Below are positions 32,429-40,764 of a stretch of 50,789 nt of DNA, piece after piece. This DNA is from Paulinella micropora. Lineage: Eukaryota; Cercozoa; Imbricatea; Euglyphida. A program made the position numbers and the translations under genes. The stretch spans positions 12,210-62,998 of the forward strand of contig BJOX01000334.1 of NCBI GenBank assembly GCA_009731375.1, read 5' to 3'. How positions within the stretch are numbered: the first letter of the stretch is position 1; the number at the start of each line of letters is the position of its first letter. The notes beneath the pieces were generated by a model, which saw only the letters and a list, made by a program, of their open reading frames with translations, had not been told where the DNA came from and did no database searches.

Positions 32429-33329
32429 ATGCCTAGATCTATACATAAAGGATTAATAGCAAACAAGTTGCCACGAAAAACACTTTTGAAGCAGAATCTG
32501 GAGAAAAGCAACATAGAAAAAGCCCACGAGGAATTTACTATTGACAAGCCAGTAATAACAGAGTTAGATAGCAAAAAACCGCCCAAATTTAAGAATGACT
32601 TGGAAATACAACCGATTAAAACACAAAGAGATGGTGTTGAATTGCTTCCTATTCAAAAAGAAGGAATATTGCCAGCAATGGGGACTATGGTTATATGTGC
32701 GAGCACTGGCGGAGGTAAATCAGTTATGATTTGTAATCTATCGCCAAAAATAACATGTTGAAAGGTTTTATGATAGAATAGTAGTCTTTTGCTTAAGTCC
32801 GTGCCCGATTTTGGAAGACACTCTCAAGTTAAAAAAAGAAGACATAATCAAAGAAGATAGACCTGAGTTAATGAGAGAAATATTAACCAAACAAAAAGAA
32901 CTGATTAAAACTAAAGGGTTTAAGAAGGCACCAAAAATACTATTGTTATTGGATGATATCGCACAGAGTAAAACTTTTCTCAAATCAGAAGTGCTTACCG
33001 AGTTGTTTTTCGCTTCAACACACGCTAAGGTGTCAGTCTGGGTAGCAACTGAGAGTTATACACAACTCCCACGAAGAATAAGAATTAATTGCCATTGGAT
33101 GATTATTTTTAATGGAGTAAGGAGAAGCGAACTTGACAGACTGGCAGATGAATATGAAAGTCCTTTTCTCACTAAAAAAGAATTTTACAATATGGTTAAA
33201 TATGCTACGGCAGAACCTTATTCGTTTCTAGCAATTAACAATACTGCTAGTGATAGAACAACCCAGTTTAGAAAGAATTTCTCTACTATATTACGATTAA
33301 ATAAGGATAGAGATATGACAAACTTGTAA
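32429..33329 (+). pseudogene. A32-type genome-packaging ATPase, frameshifted
   Basis: Packaging ATPases of the FtsK-HerA/A32 type pump DNA into capsids of polintons, virophages and large DNA viruses. The N-terminal frame from ATG 32429 carries the Walker A box STGGGKS at 32702-32722 and stops at TGA 32759-32761. The matching downstream frame, open from 32754, carries a hydrophobic strand with two acidic residues, LLLLDDIAQ (Walker B, about 32938-32964), then STHAKVSVWVATESYTQLP and RINCHWMIIF as in the sensor and arginine region of this family. At least one, probably two single-base losses lie between 32740 and 32775. The total of about 295 residues fits the family. Confidence 0.85.
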
Positions 33330-33359
33330 AAAATTAAATTAAATGGTTTTTTTTTCGCC

Positions 33360-33371
33360 ATAATATATGAC
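33360..33371 (+). promoter_or_regulatory. ATAATATA promoter-like motif
   Basis: CATAATATA at 33360-33368, three bases before the ATG at 33372. Same motif class as at 32414. Its very short distance to the ATG would mean an almost leaderless mRNA if it is a true initiator. Confidence 0.4.
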
Positions 33372-33602
33372 ATGACGGAATCAACTAAATTATACAAAAC
33401 TTGCTATCATCAAGCAATTGCTATTTGGTATAAACAAAATGCGCAAGGAAAATTTGTGACGATCCGTAAAGGATCGCCCGAATACTTAGCAGTAAAGAAC
33501 ATAGAAGAGGATATCAAGAGTGGCAAAGTATATTATATTGTAATTCGTTTTGCTGTTGAATGTGGCGCGGTTTCTAATGGTAAATATAGCATTCTCAGTT
33601 GA
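33372..33602 (+). CDS. Small protein of unknown function
   Basis: 76 residues, ATG at 33372, preceded by the shared ATAATATA motif. Mixed alpha/beta composition with KTCYHQAIAIWYKQ and GKVYYIVIRF. It lies between the ATPase and the fibre gene. No family recognised. Confidence 0.5.
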   Translation: MTESTKLYKTCYHQAIAIWYKQNAQGKFVTIRKGSPEYLAVKNIEEDIKSGKVYYIVIRFAVECGAVSNGKYSILS

Positions 33603-33663
33603 TCCTATACTCTTGACATTATCATACGAGTTAGTTATAGCAATAGTCCGATCAATATTCCCT

Positions 33664-34436
33664 TCAACTTGCCAAAAACCTACTCGCCGTTTTCATTACA
33701 ACGGATGCCAGACTTGATGAATACGCCTTCGCATAAATAGCAAACGCCGCCTGATCCAATGATGGAGTGGTAGCAGTGCTCGCGTATTTAATCGCACGAA
33801 TTACTTCCATTCGTCCAGTGCGCGGGTTTTCTATTTTGTGTAATTTGACCGCTACCCAGATACTGAACAACTATTTCAAACACATTCAATTTGGTAAAAT
33901 CAATCGCGGGGAAGTTTCCAGTATTATTACATTTATCAACATTCCACGCATATTGACTGACCAGTGTCATTTTCTACATTTCCCGCCGTTCTTACGACAG
34001 ACATTCCCAAGTTTGATTGCCTAAAACATAAATTGTCTGCTGGTGTGCCTATGCCAATATCGCAATTAAAAGTGTCTGCGGCGATAGATGATGGAAACAA
34101 TGCGGAAAATCTAGCAACTAAACCCATACCACTTCTATATTTGGCTCTTTCAATAGTCGTAATCTGTGCGGTTGAATTACCTGAGGCCGATGTAGTCAAA
34201 ACCGCCATTGAATTAGCAGTTGATACCACCCCGCCGTTTGTTTCCGTTTTGTCAAAAAATCGCGTATTAATACCATGTGTAAATACATTTTGTAATACTG
34301 GAGACAAAGTGGCCGTTCGCAATTCTCCGAAGGCGGTTGTTGGTAGTGCGTCTTTTATGCTATCAATAGATAAAGAAGACGACGACGATGTAGTTGATGA
34401 CGATGGTGTATTTGTGCTTTGACGAAAAAGGTTCAT
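33664..34436 (-). pseudogene. Virus-type fibre or receptor-binding protein, broken into three frames
   Basis: ATG at 34436. The first frame reads a Ser/Thr-rich leader, then AFGELRTATLSPVLQ and YRSGMGLVARFSALFPSS, a pattern I associate with beta-rich fibre-head proteins of protist viruses and phages. It stops at 33936. The next frame carries YAWNVDKCNNTG and DFTKLNVFEIVVQYLGSG; the third carries WVAVKLHKIENPRTGRMEVI and KYASTATTPSLDQ. These three fit one continuous domain order, so two frameshifts lie near 33965 and 33850. The protein ends at 33664 without the C-terminal part usual for such fibres; an S74 chaperone that could have closed such a protein sits at 27945-28493 on the other strand. 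Confidence 0.65.
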
Positions 34437-34460
34437 TTTATATTTTATATTATATAAAAC
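34437..34460. promoter_or_regulatory. 24-nt bidirectional AT-only promoter-like spacer
   Basis: It separates the ATG codons at 34436 (minus) and 34461 (plus). It is almost entirely A/T with TATATTATATA. It has the same length as the spacer at 29314-29337. Confidence 0.5.
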
Positions 34461-34736
34461 ATGTCAATAATAATACGCGAATTGCCGAGTGATATAGTTG
34501 GACATATAAAAACATTTGTTTATTCAGAGATGCCCCAGCCGATTTATGGAGAAGAATTTTGTAATATATGCGGTTTGTCTCGCACATTTCAGTCGCACCC
34601 CCCAATTATAGCAGGTAATTTTTAAGGTGTAGATAGTATTGAATTTTTCACAATCTGCTCTACTAAATGCCATAGACGAGAGTCTAATATTAGAGCAAGA
34701 TATGGGGAACCGCCTTTAATCGTTGTTAAATATTAA
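34461..34736 (+). pseudogene. Zinc-binding mini-protein, paralogue of the gene at 36071, with internal stop
   Basis: The frame runs from ATG 34461 to TAA 34734-34736 with one internal TAA at 34623-34625 (codon 55). It starts IIIRELPSDIVGHIKTFV, then CNICG and, after the stop, FTICSTKCHRRE, giving a CxxC...CxxxC zinc site. The minus-strand gene at 36071-36289 has the same plan (IIARLPYDLQEYIKFFLF, CDNCG, FCSRKC). The N-terminal helix resembles an F-box-like or ankyrin-associated LP-x-D/E motif of viral proteins, but I cannot assign it. The stop may be a lesion or a sequencing error. Confidence 0.6.
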
Positions 34737-35832
34737 CCACTTGTTTGCGTAATCTCGCACTCCGTCGCACTGGCTTGGCTTCCTCTTCTTGTGGCGCTTC
34801 TTTTTTCTCTTTGATCAACTTATTGACAATAACGGCTCCAATCTTGCTTAATTGTCTTAGTTTAGTATTTGTAATATTCGGGTTATCATTGTAAATCTGC
34901 TCAAGCAATTTATACTTATCCTCTCTGCTAGCGCTTTTTCCTAATGGTTGATATTTGCTTTCTTTGTCTCCATTTTCGCTTTCAGTTTCATTAGCATTAT
35001 TTAAATTCAGACATAAATCTATTTTGCGTCTCAACTCCTCTAATTCTGTTTTAATCCCTTCTGCTTTAATTTATTCAGGATCGGCCACATTAACCCAACT
35101 ATAACTAAATGAAGTGAGCATATCGCCGTGTCCCAACACATTGCTTACCCACGTATTGAAATTCTCTAATTTCGGATTGGCGAAATTACTATACGACAAA
35201 CTAGCATATGGTTTTCGCAACATACTGCTTTTCTGCGTGTATTCCGATAGCCAAGGGAAGATTTTGATAATTCTTTCATTTAGTTCATTATTCTTTTGTT
35301 TATCAAGCACACCCTCGCTGTTAATGATGACTGCTTTTTTCTTTTTGAAATGGTTTCGTATTGAATTTACTTGTTCTATTACGAACTGGGAGTAAAAAGG
35401 ACAACAGGCCTCTCAGTCCAATTCTTTTTTGTCCTTCTCTTTTCTTTGCTAGGTTATTCACTCGCAACCAAGAAGGTTTATCTGGTATTAATTCATATGT
35501 GTTTTTGTTAAATATTTCCACAGGCCTTGCTCCAATTGCTATCATCAAAGCAAGTAGTTTAAGATAAGGGTCATTACTTAATATCATATCGTTCATTTTA
35601 GCCATTACATCGCTGACATCAATATGTATTTTTTGTTCATTTTTGGCTTTGACATCTTTCTTATATCCTCAACGATATCAATCCGCTCGTCTTCATTCAG
35701 ATTGAAATACTTATCCAGTTTGCTCATTTCATATACTTTTTCACTTTGATAAGGCTCTATTGCTTTTTTTCTCACCTCAGAAAGTCTTTGTCTTCTACTA
35801 TTCAAATTTGGAATCATATTACACGATAGCAT
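34726..35832 (-). pseudogene. Telomere-resolvase-like tyrosine recombinase, frameshifted, with C-terminal HTH
   Basis: Pieces in consecutive frames form one recombinase. N-terminal part: 35832 onward (LNSRRQRLSEVRKK). A shift near 35640-35670 leads to KIHIDVSDVMAKMND and LKLLALMIAIGARPVEIF (first catalytic Arg at 35525-35527), then NLAKKREG (catalytic Lys). A shift near 35400-35440 leads to YSQFVIEQVNSIR, then LRKPYASLSYSNF (Lys/Arg box), NVLGHGDMLTSFSYSWV (His 35128-35130, Tyr 35101-35103). The order R-K-R-H-Y with GARPVEI and LGH-D/N-x-x-T-x-x-SY resembles TelK/TelN/ResT protelomerases more than phage integrases. TAA at 35071-35073 interrupts the frame; the same frame then continues without any ATG into a coiled coil and a helix-turn-helix-like end (KLLEQIYNDNPNI, LSKIGAVIVNKLIKE). 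The resolvase assignment is by motif, not alignment. Confidence 0.65.
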
Positions 35833-36034
35833 ATTTTGGATATATGACTTTTAGTGCCTCAAGCACCTCTTCGTCACTCGTTGGCGTGCTAAATAGCGAT
35901 ATAATAGCATTATGAAATGCAATACTTGGTTTTAACTCACTATTGTAGAAGTTGGACACGACTTCATAAATTTTACTTTCAGTAGTAGCAACTCTTAACT
36001 GCCTAACAAATTTCCTGTCAACTTCGCTCCACAT
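35819..36034 (-). CDS. Small protein, or N-terminal part of the recombinase
   Basis: 71 residues from ATG 36034, with a TATTATATA motif at 36040-36048 just upstream. Its stop overlaps the start of the recombinase piece at 35832 by 14 nt. It reads as a helical domain (SKIYEVVSNFYNSELK, SDEEVLEALKVIYP). It is either a separate gene or the N-terminal domain of the recombinase separated by one more frameshift; the motif and lack of a promoter before 35832 favour one transcript. Confidence 0.5.
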   Translation of the reverse strand: MWSEVDRKFVRQLRVATTESKIYEVVSNFYNSELKPSIAFHNAIISLFSTPTSDEEVLEALKVIYPKYAIV

Positions 36035-36070
36035 CTTGGTATATAATAGACAAGTCTATATTTTTATATG

Positions 36071-36289
36071 TCAAAAATATTCACTGATACATTTTCTAGA
36101 GCAAAAACAATAGTAATTGAAATACCACTTCATATTCTGAGCGTATATTATTGGACTTTCGACAACAGATAAAGTAAATCCGCAGTTGTCGCATAATTCG
36201 TAATCTTCTGTTGGTAAACCGCGATTAAACAAAAAGAATTTAATATATTCTTGCAAATCATACGGCAATCGTGCTATAATATCTGTCAT
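36071..36289 (-). CDS. Zinc-binding mini-protein, intact paralogue
   Basis: 72 residues, ATG at 36289, preceded by an AT-only TATATATA stretch. MTDIIARLPYDLQEYIKFF is followed by CDNCG and a terminal CFCSRKC, a probable zinc site. It is paralogous to 34461-34736 and lies on the opposite strand on the other side of the recombinase. Function unknown. Confidence 0.6.
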   Translation of the reverse strand: MTDIIARLPYDLQEYIKFFLFNRGLPTEDYELCDNCGFTLSVVESPIIYAQNMKWYFNYYCFCSRKCISEYF

Positions 36290-36348
36290 GTCCTATATAT
36301 AATTATATTATTTTAATTATTTTAAATAATATCAAAGAACCAATTTAA

Positions 36349-36838
36349 TTAACGATTTTTTACAATCCAATTGACTTGAGATGATTCATGGTTCAACTTC
36401 GCCACGGCGGTGAGGCTGTTGAAAATCAACAACTCCTCCAGCGCCCCACTCCCCTTTGACACCAGAAAATAGTATTTGTATTTTGGGTCTTTTATGCTGG
36501 TGTCATACTTTGCTTTTGCATAAAAACAATTGGGGTCTTCGCGGCAAGAGGATTTGCTGGCGAACAATTTAATAGACTTTGAGACTTTTACAAAAGCATT
36601 TGACATCTCCACAAATCTTCCCGAAGTAAGTAAGAACCGCTCGTGAGGAAAGGTCGCCGAAGTTTGCCCACGGACGAGGAGCGACTTGGTTTTCATCTGC
36701 TGACGAAGGCGATGGCGATGGCGATGGCGATGGCGATGGCGAAATGGCTTTGGCTTCTGCTTCCGCCTCAATTTCGTCGCGATCCTCGTTGGGCTCAAAT
36801 CCCATAGCATCCATCTCGTCAACAAGTTCCTCCGACAT
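36349..36838 (-). pseudogene. Unknown viral-type protein with (Ser-Pro)n linker, frameshifted
   Basis: ATG at 36838 (MSEELVDEMDAMGFEP), an acidic region, then a Ser-Pro repeat encoded by GATGGC units at 36704-36740. The frame shifts near 36640-36660 and continues in a second frame with RFLLTSGRFVEMSNAFVKV, CFYAKAKYDTS and YKYYFLVSKGSGALEELL to the TAA at about 36349. The second half looks like a compact alpha/beta domain. No family recognised. Confidence 0.55.
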
Positions 36839-36940
36839 TGTCTGCTACAGAAAAAAAACAAAGGACAAAATTTCTTTGAAAGGTAGAGGGCTTTCGCCCA
36901 GTTTTTTGGTTTTTTTTCTTTGTGTTTCTTAACACACATA

Positions 36941-37421
36941 TTATTCGTTCCTGAGACTGCGGTTCATATTTGCACTCCCCTGCTCAACGTCATCCTCGTC
37001 AGAAGAAAAAGGAAAATTAGAATTTGATATTACTTCTTCAAAAGAATTCCCTAGCAATATGAGGTTTTCCAGACGATTTATTTCCGAGGCGGAAAAAGAT
37101 TTTTTTTTTAAACGAAATTCCTCAAATTTCTTAAGGTTTTCGTTTATCTCTTTCACTTTCATTTTTCTTTTGCGAGAAATTAAAGGTTCATTTTCCCGTT
37201 CATTCTTACCTCGGTTTATCTCGTCTAGTTGCTTTCTTTTTGGGCAATAGGGAATTCTTTTTTTTAGCGAGTAATGAGATTTGACGATCAATTTTGTTCA
37301 TTTTCTCGTCAACATTAGCCTCATCTAATTCAAGTTCATAGGCTGAGCGATGAGTAATATCATATATTTCATTCCAATCCTCTTCCGTCCTCTCTGACGG
37401 CTTTACGAGTGCTTCCGACAT
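36941..37421 (-). pseudogene. Unknown charged helical protein, frameshifted in an A run
   Basis: ATG at 37421 (MSEALVKPSERTEEDW), then a long charged coiled-coil region. The frame shifts between 37235 and 37270, next to an A/T run, and continues in the neighbouring frame to the stop at 36941 with an acidic end (SSDEDDVEQGS). The start resembles that of the gene at 36838 (MSE-x-LV), perhaps a shared N-terminus. Unknown function. It is the last gene of the virus-like block. Confidence 0.5.
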
Positions 37422-37483
37422 TATGCGAAAGATGGTTTCTGTGGATCCACAAAATCCTCAGTTCCCAGGTTTTTTGGGAGAAG

Positions 37484-37535
37484 ATACGTACCCCATTGTG
37501 CTATTTTTGTCTTGAGATACGTACCTCATTGTGTG
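37484..37535. repeat. Two tandem GATACGTACC elements upstream of the minus gene at 37421
   Basis: AGATACGTACCYCATTGTG occurs twice about 33 bp apart, 60-115 bp upstream of the ATG at 37421. They could be regulatory sites for this gene, which lacks the TATAATATA motif. This is inference from repetition and position only. Confidence 0.35.
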
Positions 37536-38190
37536 GGCTCACGGCTTGAACTTTTTTTGTGCAATCAAATTATTTTTTTTTACCTATTGCCTTTTCGTTT
37601 TTGTGTGGGGCGGTGTGATTAGTTGCTTTGTGAGATGTTTTGCTAGTTTATTTTATTTTGCTTTATGAGGTTTTATTTTTTGACAATGGTTAAAGTCATT
37701 TATGTTTTGCTTTTGTGTTTTCATTTCATTTTTACCAATTTTATCTGTGCGGTTTTCTTGACGCGAAAACGCAGTTGTAGCGACTTGGACACATGTGAGA
37801 GGTATTGAGCAACCGAGAGAGACAAAATCGTCGGAGGCTTAGTATTAATAGTGTCCAGGGTTGTCCGAGTCCGACCCTTTTTTTTAGAAATTATATAAGA
37901 GGGGGTATAATAAAAAGGGGAGAGGAAAAAAAATTTACTTTTTTTAATAAAAGGTTGGACAGGTTGGACAATATAAAAAATGTGTAATACGAAGAAGAAT
38001 TATATAATAGATATTGAAATTTAACGATAAAAAAGTGTCCAACCTTTAAAAAACCGACTTGGCAGTGGCCGACCATGGAGTTGGCCACCAATAGGAGAAG
38101 ATATTTCCACTCCGTGACACTGCTCTTATATTCATCCTCTCGCTTGCTGTAATATCCCCCTGTTGTGTGTATTTCCCCCTAACCCCCCGC

Positions 38191-38207
38191 CACTCACTTC
38201 GTGAGTG
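38191..38207. terminator. Small perfect hairpin in a C-rich stretch
   Basis: CACTCAC-TTC-GTGAGTG forms a 7-bp stem with a 3-nt loop, flanked by C runs on both sides. A terminator-like or replication-related role is possible but unsupported. Confidence 0.25.
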
Positions 38208-38336
38208 TCCGCCCCCCTTCCCCCCATTTTTGGGGTAGTATTAATATTATTTCATGCATAGTTCAAGTAGTAGGTGAGTATGTATAGCTAGTACTAGACA
38301 AGGGAGTGGCCAGTAGCGGCCTCTGAGTGTCACATG

Positions 38337-38378
38337 TAGGCGCAGATAGGTAAATATGCGACCTTTTCTTATACCCCT
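38337..38378. repeat. 42-bp direct repeat, left copy (mate 42050-42091)
   Basis: TAGGCGCAGATAGGTAAATA and the following bases match 42050-42091 with two transitions. The pair brackets 3.7 kb of repeats, the assembly gap and the inverted repeat. Confidence 0.9.
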
Positions 38379-38569
38379 ATACACAGTGATTTATAGAAGA
38401 GCTGTATCTCTTTAAGATGTAGTTATATCCGTTTTTATTTATATACTTTTGAGCCGGTTGAAAAAGATAATATTTCGATTCATAACCGGTACTACTTGTT
38501 TAAGCAGTATAATATTATCGTTAGGGGTGACACTGGGAAATGCCTCTCTTTTTCCTTTTTGTTGCTTGG

Positions 38570-38685
38570 CTGACAGTCTCCTACATTTTCCGCCATACTG
38601 GTTTCCTCTCTTTGTGGAGGAGGAAGATTAGGTTATTATCAGAGTGCTGTGAAATTGGAAGGATAAATACCCCGGCTTGCATTAA
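38570..38685. repeat. 116-bp direct repeat across the assembly gap, left copy
   Basis: Identical over 116 bp to 38866-38981, on the other side of the N gap. Probably an assembly overlap that was not merged, or a short tandem duplication. Confidence 0.95.
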
Positions 38686-38728
38686 ATAATATTGCTGTTG
38701 ACATTCAAGACAACAACAAAAATTAGTT

Positions 38729-38780
38729 TTTCATTTTTGTGTCAGATTTTCATTTTTGTGACAGTTTTTCATTTTTGTGA
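38729..38780. repeat. Three TTTTCATTTTTGTG units
   Basis: Short tandem units of TTTTCATTTTTGTGWCA, located between the two copies of the 116-bp duplicate and just before the gap. Non-coding. Confidence 0.8.
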
Positions 38781-38852
38781 CAAAAATTCAAATTTTCAAA
38801 TTTAACGGTAACATTTCGCGAAAATTTACGATATTTTGCGGACGAATATAGC

Positions 38853-38862
38853 NNNNNNNNNN
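38853..38862. other. Assembly gap (10 N)
   Basis: Ten unresolved bases. The flanks carry the 116-bp duplicate, so the true distance and order here are uncertain. Confidence 1.
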
Positions 38863-38865
38863 GCT

Positions 38866-38981
38866 CTGACAGTCTCCTACATTTTCCGCCATACTGGTTT
38901 CCTCTCTTTGTGGAGGAGGAAGATTAGGTTATTATCAGAGTGCTGTGAAATTGGAAGGATAAATACCCCGGCTTGCATTAA
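38866..38981. repeat. 116-bp direct repeat across the assembly gap, right copy
   Basis: Exact copy of 38570-38685. Confidence 0.95.
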
Positions 38982-39790
38982 TAATATCTTTTGATTATAA
39001 CCGACAAAAGTTGAGTCCCAGCCTAGATTTTCATATCCTCCAAATTTCAATTCAGCAATTTGAAAAATAGCCACTCCCCTAAGCAAAGAAAGAAGGAAAG
39101 GTAGTGGAGGAGTGTATGAATGGAGTTGGGGAGGTGTTAGCAGCTTGCAGTGCACAAAAACAACAGTGAAATCTTGCACAGAGGCACATAAAGCGGCACG
39201 ACAAGACACTCGTTGTGTGTACGATTTTGACACCTCAAGCAGTGTGATTGGAGTGTGTAAGGTGCATAGAAAGTGTACTCAGTGGGACAGAAACATTAGG
39301 GGGCTCACTGGTGTGATTGTCGAGCCGGAGGAGTGCTTAACAAACACACACAAGGAGAAGGAAAACACCCTCCTATCAAGTCTGTCAACACTCCTACACG
39401 TGTATATACCTACACATACTCCTCAAGAGGAGAATAACCAACAATTACACGCTCTAACTCTTGTTTGTACTGCCACAAACACGTAACACACACAAACGTT
39501 GTTGACACGTCAATACGTGCAACGAGGCAGAAGAAAAACAAACAAACGACACACATACAGAATCCTATTCCTTTGGCATAAAACCTGTTTATACTAACAA
39601 CACCCGTCCCACACCAAAGAAGGTAGCCATCTCTCAAAGGGGTGGTAGGCCAGTCTATTAAGACATAGGCCGGGGGAATTGAGTGTAAATTGAAGACAGG
39701 GAGGCTAAAAAGGAGTGTGTTTTGGGAACGATTTTTATTTTTGTTCACAGACAACGAAACACACACCCCACATCACAATCAAACACTCCA

Positions 39791-40125
39791 AACGTGTTGC
39801 GTGGTGTCGCCAAGGTCAGCAAGGACAAGAACTCGGATACCGAGCAGCTCCCAAGACATCAACGACAAGTGTGTGAAGAGTCACCAGCACTCGGTACACA
39901 CACAGGCATACACACTCTCGTAGACACACAGACGAGACACACACCTCACATCACACCCAAGCACTAACAACGTGTGTGTGGTGTCAAATAGGTCACCAAG
40001 AACAAAAACTCGGACACCGAGCAACTCACAAGGCATCAGCCGTTGTTGTGTGAAGAGTCAGCAGCACTCGGTACACACAAACACATACACACACACGAGA
40101 ACACTCACAAACACACCCCCCATAA
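39791..40125. repeat. Two tandem copies of a 178-bp CA-rich unit
   Basis: The unit begins AACGTG at 39791 and 39969. Shared landmarks are ACTCGGAYACCGAGCARCTC, GTGTGAAGAGTCA and CACTCGGTACACACA. The copies are diverged, so this is an old duplication. ACTCGGAYACCGAGC includes a short CTCGG/CCGAG inverted repeat. Confidence 0.85.
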
Positions 40126-40319
40126 CTCAAAAAGGCAAAGCTTCGGTTGGTTTTTGAGTTGGGAAAGGTTCTTTCAAAAAAGGACAATAACAGTGACCTA
40201 TTGGGCTGAGCCCAGAAAGGATCATTGAAAACCTTTTTGAACGATTATTGATTGTGTACGCACGAGGGTGGAGTAAGGTTGCTAACCGACTTGTTTGTGA
40301 AGCACAAGTGTGGTGTACT

Positions 40320-40443
40320 AAGGAAGAAGGAAGAAGGAAGAAGGAAGGAAGAAAGAAGGAAGGAAGAAAGAAGAAAGAAGAAAGAAGAAAGAAAGAAAGA
40401 AAGAAGAAAGAAGAAGAAGAAGAAGAAGAAGAAGAAGAAGAAG
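40320..40443. repeat. Purine (GAA/GGAAGAA) microsatellite
   Basis: The plus strand is almost pure purine. It is the opposite strand bias to the pyrimidine tract that follows 270 bp later. Confidence 0.95.
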
Positions 40444-40493
40444 AGTGTCTGTACAGAACTGTTGTTCTGTCTGTAGGTCTGTACTGTCTCTAG

Positions 40494-40570
40494 TGTCTGT
40501 GCTGTCTGTGCTGTCTGTACTGTCTGTGCTGTCTGTACTGTCTGTGCTGTCTGTGCTGTCTGTACTGTCA
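40494..40570. repeat. CTGTCTGTG/CTGTCTGTA minisatellite
   Basis: Eight or nine 9-bp units alternating in the last base. A reverse-complement trace (ACAGACAGTACTG) appears at 41756-41768 beyond the pyrimidine tract. Confidence 0.9.
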
Positions 40571-40708
40571 AAAGCAGTTCTACCACCCGGGAGAATTTTG
40601 GGGTATGGGGTGGCGATACATACGTTGGAATATGTATTTTATAAAATGTCAATAATCAGGAGAACAGACAAAAAGGGAAGTAGTAAGCAAAACAATCAGG
40701 CAAAGCTA

Positions 40709-40724
40709 TTTGTTTTTTCTTTCT

Positions 40725-40764
<40 letters not shown>

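Larger units (their letters stand above)
37422..38852. other. AT-rich non-coding DNA to the right of the virus-like block
   Basis: No gene is supported. It contains two copies of a GATACGTACCYCATTGTG element (about 37484-37502 and 37516-37535), a perfect small hairpin (38191-38207), the left copy of a 42-bp repeat (38337-38378), the left copy of a 116-bp duplicate (38570-38685), and three TTTTCATTTTTGTG units (about 38729-38780). Confidence 0.6.
38982..40445. other. CA-rich non-coding DNA and purine repeat
   Basis: No gene is supported. It holds many CACA runs, the 178-bp tandem repeat (39791-40125) and a GGAAGAA-type purine tract (40320-40443). Open frames here are Thr/His-rich and follow the repeats. 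Confidence 0.55.

Noticed and set aside
34726-35070. A separate small HTH gene
   Set aside because: There is no ATG after the upstream TAA and it shares the recombinase frame, so it is more likely the recombinase C-terminus beyond a nonsense change.
35605-35607. TAATG overlap as natural translational coupling of two viral genes
   Set aside because: The downstream frame is already coding-like before the ATG (KIHIDVSDV), so a frameshift within one recombinase gene explains the overlap better.
36704-36740. GATGGC repeat as an independent satellite
   Set aside because: It is a short coding repeat giving Ser-Pro dipeptides within the gene starting at 36838.
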